Source: Rosa chinensis (Eukaryota > Streptophyta > Magnoliopsida > Rosales > Rosaceae). From it: 64,000 bases of DNA. Location of the stretch: NCBI RefSeq assembly GCF_002994745.2, contig NC_037094.1, positions 63,334,639-63,398,638 on the forward strand, read 5' to 3'. The translations under genes were made by a program, and so were the position numbers. Every line of letters begins with the position of its first letter. Within the stretch, counting starts at the first letter, position 1. The notes below the pieces were generated by a model. That model was not told where the DNA came from and did not search any database. It worked only from the letters and a program-made list of their open reading frames with translations. Shown here piece by piece: positions 48,789 through 61,541 of this stretch.

Positions 48789-49374
48789 TGACATCCTGTA
48801 AAAGTTGGGAGCAACACAAGTCACAAACAACTTGAAGCTAAACCTAATGTGGAACAAAATAAAAAGTGTACCACACCTATATTGTGTCCTATTACAGGAT
48901 TTCAAGATTAACATTCATGGTCCAATAAACTAGTACGAGATCCATTTATGCCTGTGGGGTGATTAAGGATGCTTTGGGATTGAATAAGTGGATTTATGCT
49001 CAACAATGATACTAGTGACGGGATCACCCTGGATTTCACTCTGAAATCTGAAGTGGGCTTGCGGAACCCAATTTAGGAGAAGTTCTACCAAAAATTTGGC
49101 AAAATGTCCCCTAAAAGTGGACAACCCAAACTTGTAAAGCAAACTCAACACTCCTATTACACAATTTCAACCTCCAACTCCTAAAGCTTACTTACTGCCG
49201 TAATAACAACCAACTCCAAACAAAATACATATGGGTCACTTCCCTTAAATCTCGACCATCAGATTTCGATACAGAATATGCATGTAATACTAATTAAAGT
49301 AATCAATTTTAAACCAAAAATTGATAATACGAAATAAATATCTAGCACTTCACTCGTAGCTCTCACCAAGTGGT

Positions 49375-49545
49375 TACTAGCTGAGTTACCTCACTTGCAA
49401 CACTCACTAGACGACCACTAGGATCATATCACCAGTAGTACTCATCAGACGGTCATTAGGATCATGTCACCAGTGATAATCACCAGGCGGCTACTAAGAT
49501 CAATTCGCAGTAGTACTCACTAGGCGACCACTAAATGGAAGATGG
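49375..49545. repeat. Minisatellite with CACTAGGCGACCACTA-type units
   Basis: Four imperfect units of about 45 bp, each with a GACCACTAGGATCA-like core and an AGTAGTACTCA-like phrase. Confidence 0.65.
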
Positions 49546-51151
49546 GGGGAGGATGGATTTCACTGTACAACTACTCACTTTAGCTGAAATATCTATATTT
49601 TACTGCTGACTGACATCTCATGCCATCTGGAGGGTACTGCTGACCAAATGACACATCAAAGGGTACTGCCGACCAGAATTCTAAGAGGCGGTGGCTAGAG
49701 GGTACTACCGACTAACCATCTCATGTCATCTGGAGAATACTGCTGACAGATTACACATCGATACTGCCAACCAAATTACTAGGAGGTAATAGTTATATCT
49801 AAAGGCTACTACTGACCATATGTTGCATGGGAGGGTAATGTCGACCGGATATATATTTTGGAGGGTGCAACCAACCAGAATATAACCTAGAGGTATTGCG
49901 GACTAGGTAAAGCATGCATGCACTTGATAATATAATCAACCTCCTTATTTAACATCCTTAATAACATTCACCCATAAGCCTAAATTATCAACTCCCCATA
50001 GGCTAATCTATTACGTCTCAAGGGGAGGAATATAATCATAATTACATGACTTATTTAACATCTCTCTATCTTACTCAAAATTCAAATTCAGGATATTCAT
50101 TGAAAAATTGTAACTCGAAGTAAATATTCATATTTGACACTCATGTCGGAAATAAAATAACATTCCATTAATTTATTTATCAAAATATTCAACTAAAATT
50201 CAACTCCCTTCGAAAATAAACTATAAACTATAAATTCAGCTCAAGACAAAACTTTGAAACCCTTTTAATTAATTCGTCATAAATTTTAGAAAATTTGACA
50301 TAAATTTTAGAAAATTTGATCTCATATCGAAATTGGCTCGAACTTCAATAGTTCCGTTAATTCAATAATTCAAACAACCTAAAAAAAATCACGACAATTC
50401 AACGGTCGGATAGTCAAGAATCGAAATATGAAATTCTCAAAATTTCAGAATTTCTATCGCTCACCAAACGTTCACCAATTTCAACAAACAATGTATCGAA
50501 ATGTTAGTTATGTCAAACTCTACCTAACAAGAAAAACCATAAGGGAAAAAATGGCAGCACACACCCCCACGCACCTCTACTAGCAGCGGCAAAATGGGGC
50601 CCACACGCTGTCAATAAAGCTTAAATTCTGGATGCACGGCCTATATGAAAGTGATCACCATAACACACACAACAACTTCTTCAACTGCACCTAAGATCAA
50701 TTTCAAGCGAGGAGACCAAAAATTACCTCGATTGTTTAAGGAATCCGAAACTAGAATCCTTCGATTCACCAGCCTCCGATCGAATTGAGGTTCATGACTG
50801 GTACTAGTGATTTTAGCAAAGCGAGAGCTTCAAGACCTAGTGTATCTCATCGCCAGAAATCCATATTCAACTCTGGTCGAAGAAATGGGTTTGTCATACA
50901 CAAAAACGGTTTGATTTTGCTCTACCAATGTGAATCAAGGTAAACGAAGGATAGAGTTTAAGGTGCCATGGAGCAGTGGTTATTTTCCAACCGGTGCGGT
51001 GGTCCGGGGTGAATGGATGGATGAGATCGCCTCAGGTCGGGTCGGTTTGATGTGAGGCTGAAAGCTGATTCGGGTCGAGGTTTCTCAATGTACATACTGT
51101 CTGAAAAAGAAAGGGGTGCCCTTTGTTAGGGTTACCTTCTACACACACACA

Positions 51152-51550
51152 GGGCCCTTCTAGTGAATGATCCATTTTTAGGGATAGCTTATTAGACCCA
51201 CTTTTCTATCACATATACATATATCTACCGTTCAGTTTTTAGGTCTATATGAGTAGATCGCCTCTGCAAATTTCAGCCAAATTGATAACCGTTAAGGCAT
51301 TCAAAACTGTGATTTACAATTATGAACACAAACTATTCAAGTTGGACAAATTCGGTTCATCCATTAATTTAATCTAGTTCGATACTTTAACAATCATCAA
51401 TTTGGTTGAAATTTTGCATGAATGATCTATATATTAGGACCTAAAAACTGAACGATCAACATATTGAAATATGGTCGAAAAAGTGGGTCCCACAAGGGAT
51501 CCCTTAAACTGACTTAAAAAAGTGATCGCTCAATGAAAGCCCCCCCCCCC
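51152..51550. mobile_element. Foldback MITE in a (CA)n run
   Basis: Arms of about 190 bp are inverted copies. They share TTCAGTTTTTAGGTC, AACCAAATTGAT-like and AGACCCACTTTT-like blocks, with G-rich outer ends (GGGCCC on the left, CCCCCCCCCC on the right). It sits inside an ACACACAC run, which remains on both sides and hides the exact duplication. Confidence 0.7.
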
Positions 51551-51826
51551 TAACACACACACACACACATAATGTGAAATGTCAGCTTTGCCCTCTTCAA
51601 ATTTTAAAAAACTCTGACGTAGAAATATACTTTTGTAGACTGTAACTTTTTCATACGAACTCTAATTTCAACGTGCCACATGTCCACAAACTCGGTTTGA
51701 CGTCCTTTAAAACTTTCATAAAAGAAGTATACTCGAAAACTGAGTCCAAGGAAAAGTTATCTTTTGGGTTCCCTAAATGATTTTATGAAGGAGAAAATAG
51801 AAGAATCTTATCATGTACAGTCCTAT

Positions 51827-54803
51827 TGTGATACCTCGAAAATTAATTATTAATTTTTGTGTGATTTTTTGGAATTTATAATGTTGGTTGTTGTATGATT
51901 AGTTGTTTCTTAAGTGTAATTAAAGTATTTCAGACGAATAATTGCTTGAAACATTTTATTTTTGAGGGGTCAAGGGTTGACTTTTTATTCGTTAGCTTTC
52001 TCCAAAAATCTCCTTCATAAAAGTTATAGAGCGCATCGATACGAGTTCGTGGACATACAGCACGCAAAAATCAGAAATCGTATGAAGAAGTTATGATATG
52101 TGGAAGTTATTTACATTTTCAAAAATGTTAGTATAAATAGAGAAACCCAAAAAAAAAAAAAAAAAATTTCTTTTTTTGAAGTTTCTCTCTCTCTCTCTCT
52201 CAGCCAACCTTGACCTACCAGCAAAGAGGCCGACCCGACCTGGCCAGAACTCGGCCATCCAACTTCCTCAGATTGTGAAATTGGCACCAATCGACTCAGA
52301 TTTTCCTTCTCTCCTTCCCCCAGGCACAAACTTCCACCAACTCGCACCGAAGACGGCGGAAGTGGAGGCGGCGTCGACCCTGAGCAATCTCCCTCCTCCG
52401 GCCATGGCGAGGCATGCAATTGGTCAGGTTTGTAGCTCTTTCCATCCATACCAGCCTTGAAGATCGATTCAAAGTGTGGAGGGAGAAATCAAGGTTTGAA
52501 AATGAGCGGCTGAGATTCTTTGAGCTTGATCTACCTCGATCTAGGCTGAATCGGCCTTAGTGCTAGTTATGAAAGTTGTTCCTTGTGTTGTGATCTACAA
52601 GATAGGCGGAGCTGATCTTCTTGTTTTTGAAATGGCTTGGCGGCGTATGGGGCTCAAGTGCAGCTGCCTGTGGCAGTGCGTGGCGGCATGTTCGACCTCC
52701 TCAGGAGCAATTCTTTGCTCTATTAGCCTCCATTCGTTGATACGAACATGTGGGTATATTTACTTTTGTGTTTGCTCGACTTTTTGGTTGAGTTGGGTTA
52801 TTTTTGGTTTCGGTTCTCTCAATTTTTGATCTGTGAAGATCCGACCGTTGGATCATCCTCTTGTTATGGTTGTTTGATCCTAGAAGTATTTTGGAGGCCT
52901 TAGGTGGTCTTCGATGGGGTTTCATCTCGATTGACATATGGTTCGATTTATAGTTCTCGTGTTTCGAACTTTGAAACGATTGTGTGCTTTGTGTTGTATT
53001 GAGTGTGACCTTGATGTGATTAGGTGATTGATGGAGTTGTGTGAGTAGAGTTTGATGATTTTGTACTTGTTTCGGTTTGTGTGTGAAGACGCAGCAGGAT
53101 ATAAAGGTGAGTAAATCTCACATTATTTTGGGTGATAAATTAGTTATGTGATAATTTTAGTAGAATTAATTGTTAGTTGTAAAATCTTGTTTGTTGCAAA
53201 TAAATATTTATTTTGAAATATATTAACTTAATCATCAACGGTTCAAGGGTAAGTGAAAACAAGGATTAGTTACAAATGATTTTCGGTTTGAGTAGATTGT
53301 GAAACATAGTTGAAATTGTTTGGTGGAGTGAAAAATATTGTTTTCCATGATTTGATCACTATTGGTTTGCGAATTGATTTTGAAGAAAATAAATGAATTT
53401 GAAAAGTGAAATGATGATGTGTTATATTTCTGTTTTGAAAGGAATATGTACGATTTGTGAAAATGTTGAGGTGTGAAAAAAAAAGCTGGAAAATGTTTTC
53501 GTTATGGTTTTGAGGTTGTTGGAGTTAAGGAAACAGTATTTTGAGGCGATCAGTTGTATTGTGATATTGAGATTTGGGTTTGCATTCTGAGTTGTGTGAT
53601 TAAATAAATAGAGTGTGCTATAGTAAGACCTGTGTGGCGGAACCAGTGTGGTGTATGATTAAATAGATAGAGTGTGGTGTAGTAGGACCTGTATGGCGGA
53701 ACCTATGTGACGGAATCAGTGTGGTGAGCTGTGTGACGATTGTTATTAAAATGATATGGATTATTGTTGAGTGATAGATGTGTGAGCTTGTTGATGTGGT
53801 GTTTGGAGTTATTAGTAGATGAACGAGTATTGATTTTGTTCTAGTTTATTTCTATTAATGAATTGATTGTTTTCTTTATTAATCTCCTGAACCAAAATTA
53901 TATGCAGGGATTACTGTTTTCTGAATTGATTGGTTTTAATGTAATCTCTTGAACTAATTCATATGCATTGATTACTATGATTTGCTTGATGTGCTTTTGT
54001 TGTGATCTCCTGAACTAATTCATATGCATGGATTACTTTTTACTTGATTTAAATTATTAGTGCTTTACATTTTTCGAGAAGTGGCTGTTGAGATTTTCAT
54101 GATTTTAAAAGGTCACTGAGATGACAATTATTCGGTTGAGATAAATGAAGGATGATTTTGGATTATTGTGGTTTTAAAACGTTATTTGAGTTTGATTGTT
54201 TAGTTGAAGTTTTGTGAAATTAGATGCATGAGTTGAGAGTCAGAGCATGTAGGTTTTAGTTTCGAGTTAACTTACGTGAGCATGATATTGTAGGATATGA
54301 ACTTAATGTTTTTGTTATGATAATTGCATATCGCTTTTATTAGGTTAAGATGGTTTAAGCTTGTGCTTCTTCTTTGTTATTTTGAGTTTACTTATACGAG
54401 CTTTCATAAGCTTACCGGATTTGTTGTTTCAACCTGGTGCACTATTTAATGGTGTAGGGGTCTATCCTGCAAGTTAGGGTGAATGTGATTGGAGCTGAGA
54501 GGTATCTTGCTGTTGCAGTTATAGGTTTAGAAACTTGTTAGTCTTCCGTTGTGTAGTGAGTGTGGTGAGTTTGTTTACTTATTGAATTATACATTCCATT
54601 TAATTTGTAAACTTAGTGTAATGTAATATATGACTCTAAAGAACGAGTCTGTATTACATTATGGGTTCGGCGCATCATCTTGTACTTGTTTTAAAATGAA
54701 TTTTTTTTCTGGTATCTAGGGTTGATGTCTGAACCATCACGCCCGGAGTATTTGTGTTTGTCTAAATTGTTTATTACTTGTGCTTGAAAATTGAGGCATG
54801 ACA
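51827..54803 (+). mobile_element. Long LTR-like block, plus orientation (possible solo LTR)
   Basis: It starts TGTGATACCTCGAAAATT and ends ATTGAGGCATGACA; the first and last bases form the imperfect inverse TGTGATACCTC and GAGGCATGACA, as in LTR ends. Internal tandem units occur at 53600-53720 (TAGAGTGTG and CCTGTGTGGCGGAACC) and 53880-54060 (AATCTCCTGAACTAATTCAT). No matching 5-bp flanks and no retroviral-type domain were found. The short frames near 52111-52829 are not convincing. Confidence 0.5.
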
Positions 54804-56699
54804 ATAATTGACAAGTAAACAAGTAATTCTGGGTAAGCGGTATAACAACCATTGTTCTTTTGCAAGTTGAAGCTTGCAACTGAGTTAGCATACTATTCAC
54901 ATTGAACTTGAGTATGATTTTATAGTTCTTTTTCTATTTTATTTTTATGTAATTTGATAAGTGAGTAAATTTATTATTAAAAAAAATAACAAAAATGAGG
55001 GAAACAAGAAAATCCAGCCCCTCAAACAAAAATATAATTAAATAGAAAGAATGTTGTGTGCTAAGTTTCTACAAATGAACGATAGTCTTTATTTTGGCCT
55101 AAGACAATCTAAGATCACCGATTTGGCTAGTTTCTTTGGAGACTAGAGTTCATATATGTTGGAATTACTGGTTTACTTGCACCGCCAATGTATAGAAGAA
55201 CTTTCCCTTTCGAGAGAGTATTCAATGCACCGATGTACACTTGCACCAACAGGAATGGATGACAACATAACATCAAATATATTTTTTGGATATTAAAGAA
55301 AAATGTTGCCGATAAATATCAACTGCTCAGATATATTGGAATTGAAGGTTCACTTGCACTGCCAGTGCATAGAAGAATTTTGTGTTTCTCTTTGTTGTTA
55401 CTGTTTATGGGCTTTTAGCTCCCATTTTAGCCGTGATGGATATTCATCAACGGTGAATGGATTTTCGACAAGTTTGGAATCTGAGGAGGCGGAGGCTTGC
55501 TATCAAGGTTCAAATATGTAGCCATGGCCTTGGATATTGTGCTCAACTGGGTCTGTAAGGATTGAAGGGCTCAAGCGATGTTGTCTGATTGTGACGGGCT
55601 CACCTGGGTCTACAGGAGGAGGCGTGGTGATGGTAAGGTTGCGAAGGGCTTCTATCGGGGAAGGTTAGGCGAGAGGCAATCAATGGTAGAATTGGGCTGA
55701 GCTGGGTTTAGGCCAAATATTGGGTTTCTGGTTTTTCGACCTTTAAATTTTGGAAACTTTGGATATGTAAGCCCATGTCAAACTGGAATGCTACGGTGCT
55801 TTCTCTTTTCGACACCAGCGATTTGTAGATTTTGGCCAAGATGGGGTGGGGTTGTTGACCACCAGATTTCCCTATAAACCCCTAGCCCTAGTTATAAAGG
55901 CAAGGAGAAAATTTAGTTTTATGTTTAAACTTAGCCTATTACTATGCGTTGTCTAGTTCATAGTTGAATATGCTTACTTTAATAAGTGAAGTTGATGTCT
56001 AATGAGTGAACATATCCCTATGTACTACCATGATACTACCGCAGCTTCTTGTCTGTCTATATATGACAGTGGAAGGATATGTAATGATCATTCTAGCTTG
56101 ACCCTATATTAATGAAATCTATGTGATTCTTTTATTCATAAAAAGAAAATGATTAACCTTTTAAGAGAGGAAATCCAAGGCTTAAAAAGAAAACATAAGA
56201 GGGATGCACATAAACCTTTCAAGAGGTGCATCCTACCTAGGTCAAGGGTTAGGATACACGTTAAGATTGAAAGACAGTAAGATATTTTCTTATTATTTAA
56301 GAAATACTCTTGGATTAAGAATTTATACATTTGTTACAAGCTCGCCCTCCACCTTTTGATCAGATTCGTCTGATGGGAGGCTCGTGTTCTCAAGTGTTAA
56401 TTTAGGTTCTTGTGCCACCTGGTTTTGGGCGGAATCAAAGACATGCATCGATTGGGGATGGTGATGGTCTAGTGGCTGGTAACGACGAGAGGTATGGATG
56501 TTTGGTTGGCCTTGGTGGTAGTTTGTGTGGACTGATGGTTTCCTCTGTCGTCAGTGGCTATGGTGGCTCGTCCAGTGACCGTGGCAGCGCTGGCTTGAAG
56601 GAGAGCACCATCCCATTTCGATCAATTGGGGTTGGTGGGCTAGGGTGTTAGCTAGGGTTTTTCATGAAATGTTGATGGGTCTTTTTTTTTTTTTTCCTT
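54804..56699. other. Stretch without a supported gene
   Basis: A phrase with CACTTGCACYGCCARTG and TAGAAGAA is repeated around 55175 and 55355. The region near 55900-56130 resembles a LINE-type 3' end. Frames at 55303 and 56412 have no family features. Confidence 0.45.
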
Positions 56700-57118
56700 T
56701 TTTTTCTTTTTCTTTTTGAGTGGAGAATATCAACAAGAAACAAGTGGCATTGAATTATAGCATTGAAGATTTGAGTTCCGATGGTGCTCTAGTTGAGGAA
56801 GAGAAGTTACTTTTAAGTTCTTTTCATTATTGTAGTTGGGGCTATATCCCTAGTGTGTGCAACAAAGCTGCACATAGTGTAGTTATGGCTGCTATTTCCC
56901 TCCCCTTCCCTACTTAATGATGGAGGATGACACCCGATTGGCTTCTACCTATTCTAGTTGATAAGTCTAGTAGTTGAGTTATTGGAATTGATTTGGAGTG
57001 TGATACTCTTCTAAACCGTTTGTGGTGGGTTTAATGAGGTCACTACATACTCTTTGATGTAGTATTGTTATATGGTGAATGAAATTCATTTTAATCAATA
57101 AATAAATAAATAAATAAA
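56700..57118 (+). mobile_element. 3' end of a LINE with an RNase H-type tail
   Basis: The frame ending at 56917 carries SFHYCSWGYIPSVCNKAAHS and VVMAAISLPFPT, the C-terminal pattern of plant RNase H-like domains. After it comes untranslated sequence and a (AAAT)n tail at about 57098-57118, the usual end of plant LINEs. The 5' part is missing. Confidence 0.5.
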
Positions 57119-57627
57119 ACAGGTGGCTTTGTAGATAGTTTATTTAAGGATTAAATTTTGTTTAATCCCTGTACTCTAACCCTTTTTTCGTTTCAGTCGT
57201 TGACTTTCTCAATTAATCTGAAAAGTCCCTAACGTCACAATTTCCATCTGATTGGTATACTCCGTTAACATTCCGTCAATTTAGGCCGTTAACCTGCTGA
57301 CGTGGCACTCCAAGTCACACCACCTCAGTAGTTTGCATGTCATGTAACCTGTAAATTGTCCAATATATCCCCTGCATTTTCCCCCATTCTTCACCAAAAA
57401 ATAACACTCCAAATTCTTCACCAAAAAATAACACTCCAAAGTGATTGAATTCTTCACTTCAAACCCCCGACAGCAGCAGCAACAAATTAATCATATATAT
57501 TGAAACTGTAGTAACAAGAATGACAATTCAACAAATAGAATAAAGTGAAAAGCATTCAACTTCATTCAAACAATGCATTAAGTCATTAACCAAAAAGCAT
57601 CTCACTATTTCGCCGGATTTTTTTTTT

Positions 57628-58151
57628 GGGAAAATATCACAAATGATCACTGAGTTATGACCCATTCGACACTTAACTCACTGTATTTTCAACAATATCA
57701 CTTAACTCACTCACTTTTACATATGTCTTTCACTTAACTCACTGCCGTTAATTATATTGTTAGAAGCCGTTAAAATTGAGGTTATATTTGTCAAAACACT
57801 TAAAAATGCATTTCTAACTTTAAAAATTGAGGGTATATAATTTTTTTCAAATTATATTTAAATTAAAATAGAATCTTTTTTATTTGAAATTCCAAAAATT
57901 TTAAAAAATTGAAAGAAAAAAAATCTGATAAATTTATATTTTTTTTAAGTTAAAATTGTATTTTTAAGTGTTTTGACAAATATACCCTCAATTTTAACGA
58001 CTTCTAACAGTAGAATTAACGGCAGTGAGTTAAGTGAAGACGGATGTAAAAGTGAGTGAGTTAAGTGATATTATTGAAAGTACAGTGAGTTAAGTGTCGA
58101 ATGAGTCATAACTCAGTGACTATTTGTGATTTTTTTTTTTTTTTTTTTTCC
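57628..58151. mobile_element. Foldback MITE K nested in element J
   Basis: The arms of about 200 bp are inverted copies, with ACTGAGTTATGACCCATTCG, then the ACTTAACTCACT motif three times, then GCCGTTAAT. The centre is AT-rich. No exact target duplication was read. Confidence 0.75.
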
Positions 58152-58822
58152 GACCAGCTAATTTTCTCTCTCCTTTTGGATGCCTCTGCTCACGCACATC
58201 AGGGGCTCATCTCTTTCACATATTCCTCTTGATTTTCATCTCCATCACGTGAGAATCAAGAATTTTCAGCTTATGGGATCAATTTACAGAGAGCTTTGAG
58301 GAGAGAGAAAGAAGATCTGGGATTTTCTCTCACCTCCACCACTGGCCCCCAGCCACCACCGTGACTCACCTCCACCAACATCGGACTAAACGGCCTCTGA
58401 CAAGTTTAGCCCTGCCTCGACGTCGTCCGGCAACATTGGGAAACGGCCACGCACCATCACCATGGCGCACCCAAAAATCTTCTCTGGGCACCACACAACC
58501 TCCTTCACTGGAAACTCAGATCGATCTCCTATTTTTTGATGGTCACCCATGACCCTTCCTTTTTCTCCGGTAGTCTACACTTGCAATTCAACCTTTCACC
58601 CATATCTCGACTATCGAGCACGCTTTACCTCACTTGCCAAGACACACTGGCTTCTTGGCACTCTACTTCTCAGTGCTTTGTTGCACAGGCAACATGCCTC
58701 TGATCTACTGCACATGCGAGACCAAGTCCATCAAATCCAATACTGAAGGGGAAAGAAAATGGATCTCGGGAACTCTTTCCCCGCCCCCTCCGGCACCGTT
58801 AAAAACCCCCTTTCCTTCTACC

Positions 58823-61075
58823 TAGGCCTGGCAACGGGCGGGTATAGTGCGGGTACGGGTCGGGTTTTTAACGGGCCGACCCAGTAAAAACCCGTTAAGT
58901 TAACGGGTTTCGCGGGCTTAACCCGACGGGTTTGCGGGTTTTCCGTTGGAACCCGTTAAGAACTCGTTAACAAATTTTATTTTATTTTTTAATTAAAATT
59001 TTTTTTATTTAAAAAAAATCCGTTAAGACTTATGTAATTTTTTATTCATTTTTTGATCAACTGTTAGAGAAATATATTCAGATCAATTAATATATACATA
59101 TGTTGGTTGAGCTAAGCTAGTAGATATAATTAAATATTTCAATAGGTTCGAAATACATATTTAATGTACTAAATAAAATACATTTTTAATGTACTAAATA
59201 AAATACGTCTAAGTCATCTTAATTGCGGCTTTCTCCTTCTCCAGATCTATCTTGCAATGTCAAATCAAATACGTTTTCAGTAAGATCTTCCAATTCAGCG
59301 CGCTCTTTTTCTAAAATATAAACAAACAAAAAAGAAAAATATTAGAATAACATAAAGATTGATAAAGCAAGACATATATATATATATATATATGTACTCA
59401 AATTAAGAATTTAAGATCGAATCAGAAGCATAATTTACTTAAGAAATAATAGTATAGTAAGAAAATGAACAGTACGTAGGAGTGGACTGATTGGTCATGT
59501 TGGTTGGTTAAGCTATCCATTCACATTATGCCATTATGGCAATCATTCCAAAGAAAACCGTAGGTCGTTCATGAATTCAAAACAATACACAATCACTTAT
59601 CACCGGTTTATTGAAAAGATTGTGCTTGGCCATTTATATTACACTTTCAGCAAATACGTAAAGTACTTTTTATTCAAATTCAACCGAACGAGACATAGTT
59701 TACCCAACAATGGTGATGAAACAACTTCCAGGGATCTTATCAAACAAAATCAAACCCTGTAAAAGATAGCAGAAAAACAAAAAAGCTTAAAAGTTCAATT
59801 ATACATCTACCATTCCAAGACCAGCTAACCAAACTTTCCTCTTTGATCGATTATTCATGGTTGGAAGTTAATTCCATTTTATAGTGTCGATCTCATTAGT
59901 CATTACATGAGTCCAAAATTTCCATGACAGTAACATGCCGTCAAGTGGAAGAGAATCACACAGAAAACCAATACCAAAGCATTTCAGATCACTAATATCT
60001 TCATAAAAGTTTATCCAATTTTCTGAGTGTAACTGGATAGCAAAACATGAATTGTACAACCTTAAGCAGTAAATTTCGACGCAAAATCAGTGGGACAATT
60101 AAACAGGAAGCTACTGAATACAAGAACTAATCATGTTTGAAGTTCCCTAGTAAACACAATGGAATCTAAGATAACATAGGTCAAAGAAGTAAAACCTGAT
60201 CCCGAAACTCTTCGGCTTGAAACTCTAACCAGAGCTGATTTTGCCAGAGGTACTTCCTAAAGTTCAATAATGAGCATCAGTAATAAACACATTACTCATG
60301 TTACAAAACAACCCAAGCTATGCAATCAGGGCATCATTATCTAAACACCAACAGTTTGCATACAGAACCAGCTTGAAGTTAATCACTCAAGCACAAATAA
60401 AACCAACTTCAAATCAAAAACCAATCCCCAATTCAACAAAACAAAACTCCAAAATTCCTCTGCCTTTTCAGTTCCCAAAGTCACCCAGAAAGCTCAAACA
60501 TGATCGGAAAACCCAGAACCAAAAAACGATCAGAAAGTTTCAGTCTGTCAACAAAATCCGACTCCAAGAACAAAAACCCACCAAAAACCCAGAACCAAAA
60601 AACGATCAGAAAGTTTCAGTCTGTTGATATTACCAAATCTAGAAATTGAAGCAAACCCAGATCACTATTTACACAGATACAAAGACTGCAAGGAATCAAA
60701 GAAAACCCAAAGCAAAAGACAGATCCATGCAATACCTTGACAAATTGGGCGCGCAGAGAGAGATGAGAGATATAGAGAGAGAGAGAGAGAGTTGGGATTT
60801 GGGTGACGGAAGTGAATGGGAGGTTGCTGTGCTCAGAGTGGGTTGAGTTCCAGAGAGAGAGTTGCGTTTTGGTGAATGACGGAAAGGGTCGAAACTCGAA
60901 GTAGGTTTGAAGTAAACGGGTTCCAGTGGGTTTAGCACGCAAGGCCCGTTAATTTGCGGGCTTTTTGCGTGCGGGCTTTTTTAGCACGAATTTAATAAAT
61001 AGACGGGTTCGTGCGGGCTTTTACCGTGCGGGTTTCGGGCGGGTTTACGGGTCACGGGCTCAGATGCCAGGCCTA
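58823..61075. mobile_element. Non-autonomous hAT element nested in element J, 8-bp duplication CTTCTACC
   Basis: It starts TAGGCCTGGCAACGGGCGGG and ends GATGCCAGGCCTA, a perfect 11-bp inverse at the tips. CTTCTACC flanks both sides (58815-58822 and 61076-61083). The ends are rich in ACGGGTTT-type subterminal repeats. On the minus strand 59219-59311 reads EKERAELEDLTENVFDLTLQ followed by DRSGEGESRN and stop after an AG, which could be the last exon of an otherwise missing transposase. Confidence 0.9.
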
Positions 61076-61541
61076 CTTCTACCCAATCACGTCTGCAAAA
61101 CCCATAAATCTTCTTGGTTCGTGTATGGAAGAGAGAGAAAGAAAATCAGAGCTCCTATTTCCCAATCACCAAATCGCGGCCGTGCACCCCCGCAGCCGAC
61201 ATGGAAGTCTCTCTCGGCAGTAGCTCCACTTTCCAGTATCGATTTCATCTCCTCTCAACGAACGAGAATTTGAATTTTAGGGATTAGGGTCTGGGTTCGG
61301 CCTAAACACCGGTAATAGAAGGCATGTACATTATGAACATTTCGCTATTGAAAAGGCTTACGTGGCTCTGAGTTGGCCAACACTTTACTGCCACATAAGC
61401 CTACAAACGGAGGAATTGGACGGAGTGTACCGATGAAAATTGTGACGTTAGGGACTTTTCAGATTAATTGAGAATGTCAGGGAGTGAACCAATGACAGTG
61501 TGATAGTACAATGACTAAACAAAATTTAATCCTTTATTTAA

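Larger units (their letters stand above)
48789..51826 (-). mobile_element. Long LTR-like block, minus orientation
   Basis: It begins TGACATCCTGTAAAAG and on the minus strand shows LTR-like phrases such as GTTCGTATGAAAAAGTTACA and GAGTTTGTGGACATGTGGCA, with relatives in the next block. It contains minisatellites at about 49375-49545 (CACTAGGCGACCACTA type) and 49605-49900 (GGGTACTGCTGACC type), and a MITE at 51152-51550. No coding domain is visible. Its outer limit at 51826 is inferred from the start of the next block. Confidence 0.45.
57148..61532. mobile_element. TIR element J, 9-bp duplication TTTATTTAA, carrying nested elements
   Basis: Ends of about 130 bp are inverted copies: GGATTAAATTTTGTTTAATC on the left and its near-inverse on the right, sharing TTCTCAATTAATCTGAAAAG and TCCCTAACGTCACAATTT. 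TTTATTTAA flanks both sides (57139-57147 and 61533-61541). Inside lie a MITE (57628-58151), a hAT element (58823-61075) and gene-like filler at about 58150-58822 and 61084-61300 that I cannot assign. Confidence 0.88.

Noticed and set aside
49375..49900. Regularly spaced repeats that could suggest a CRISPR array
   Set aside because: Units are imperfect and contiguous without unique spacers, and the context is a plant LTR-like block.
52111..52829. Frames of 89-112 codons in the plus LTR-like block
   Set aside because: No family features; position in an LTR-like leader with CT repeats explains them.
60298..60942. Frames of 66-109 codons in the nested hAT element
   Set aside because: Lys/Gln/Asn-rich or Ser/Leu-rich runs from repetitive sequence; no transposase motif.
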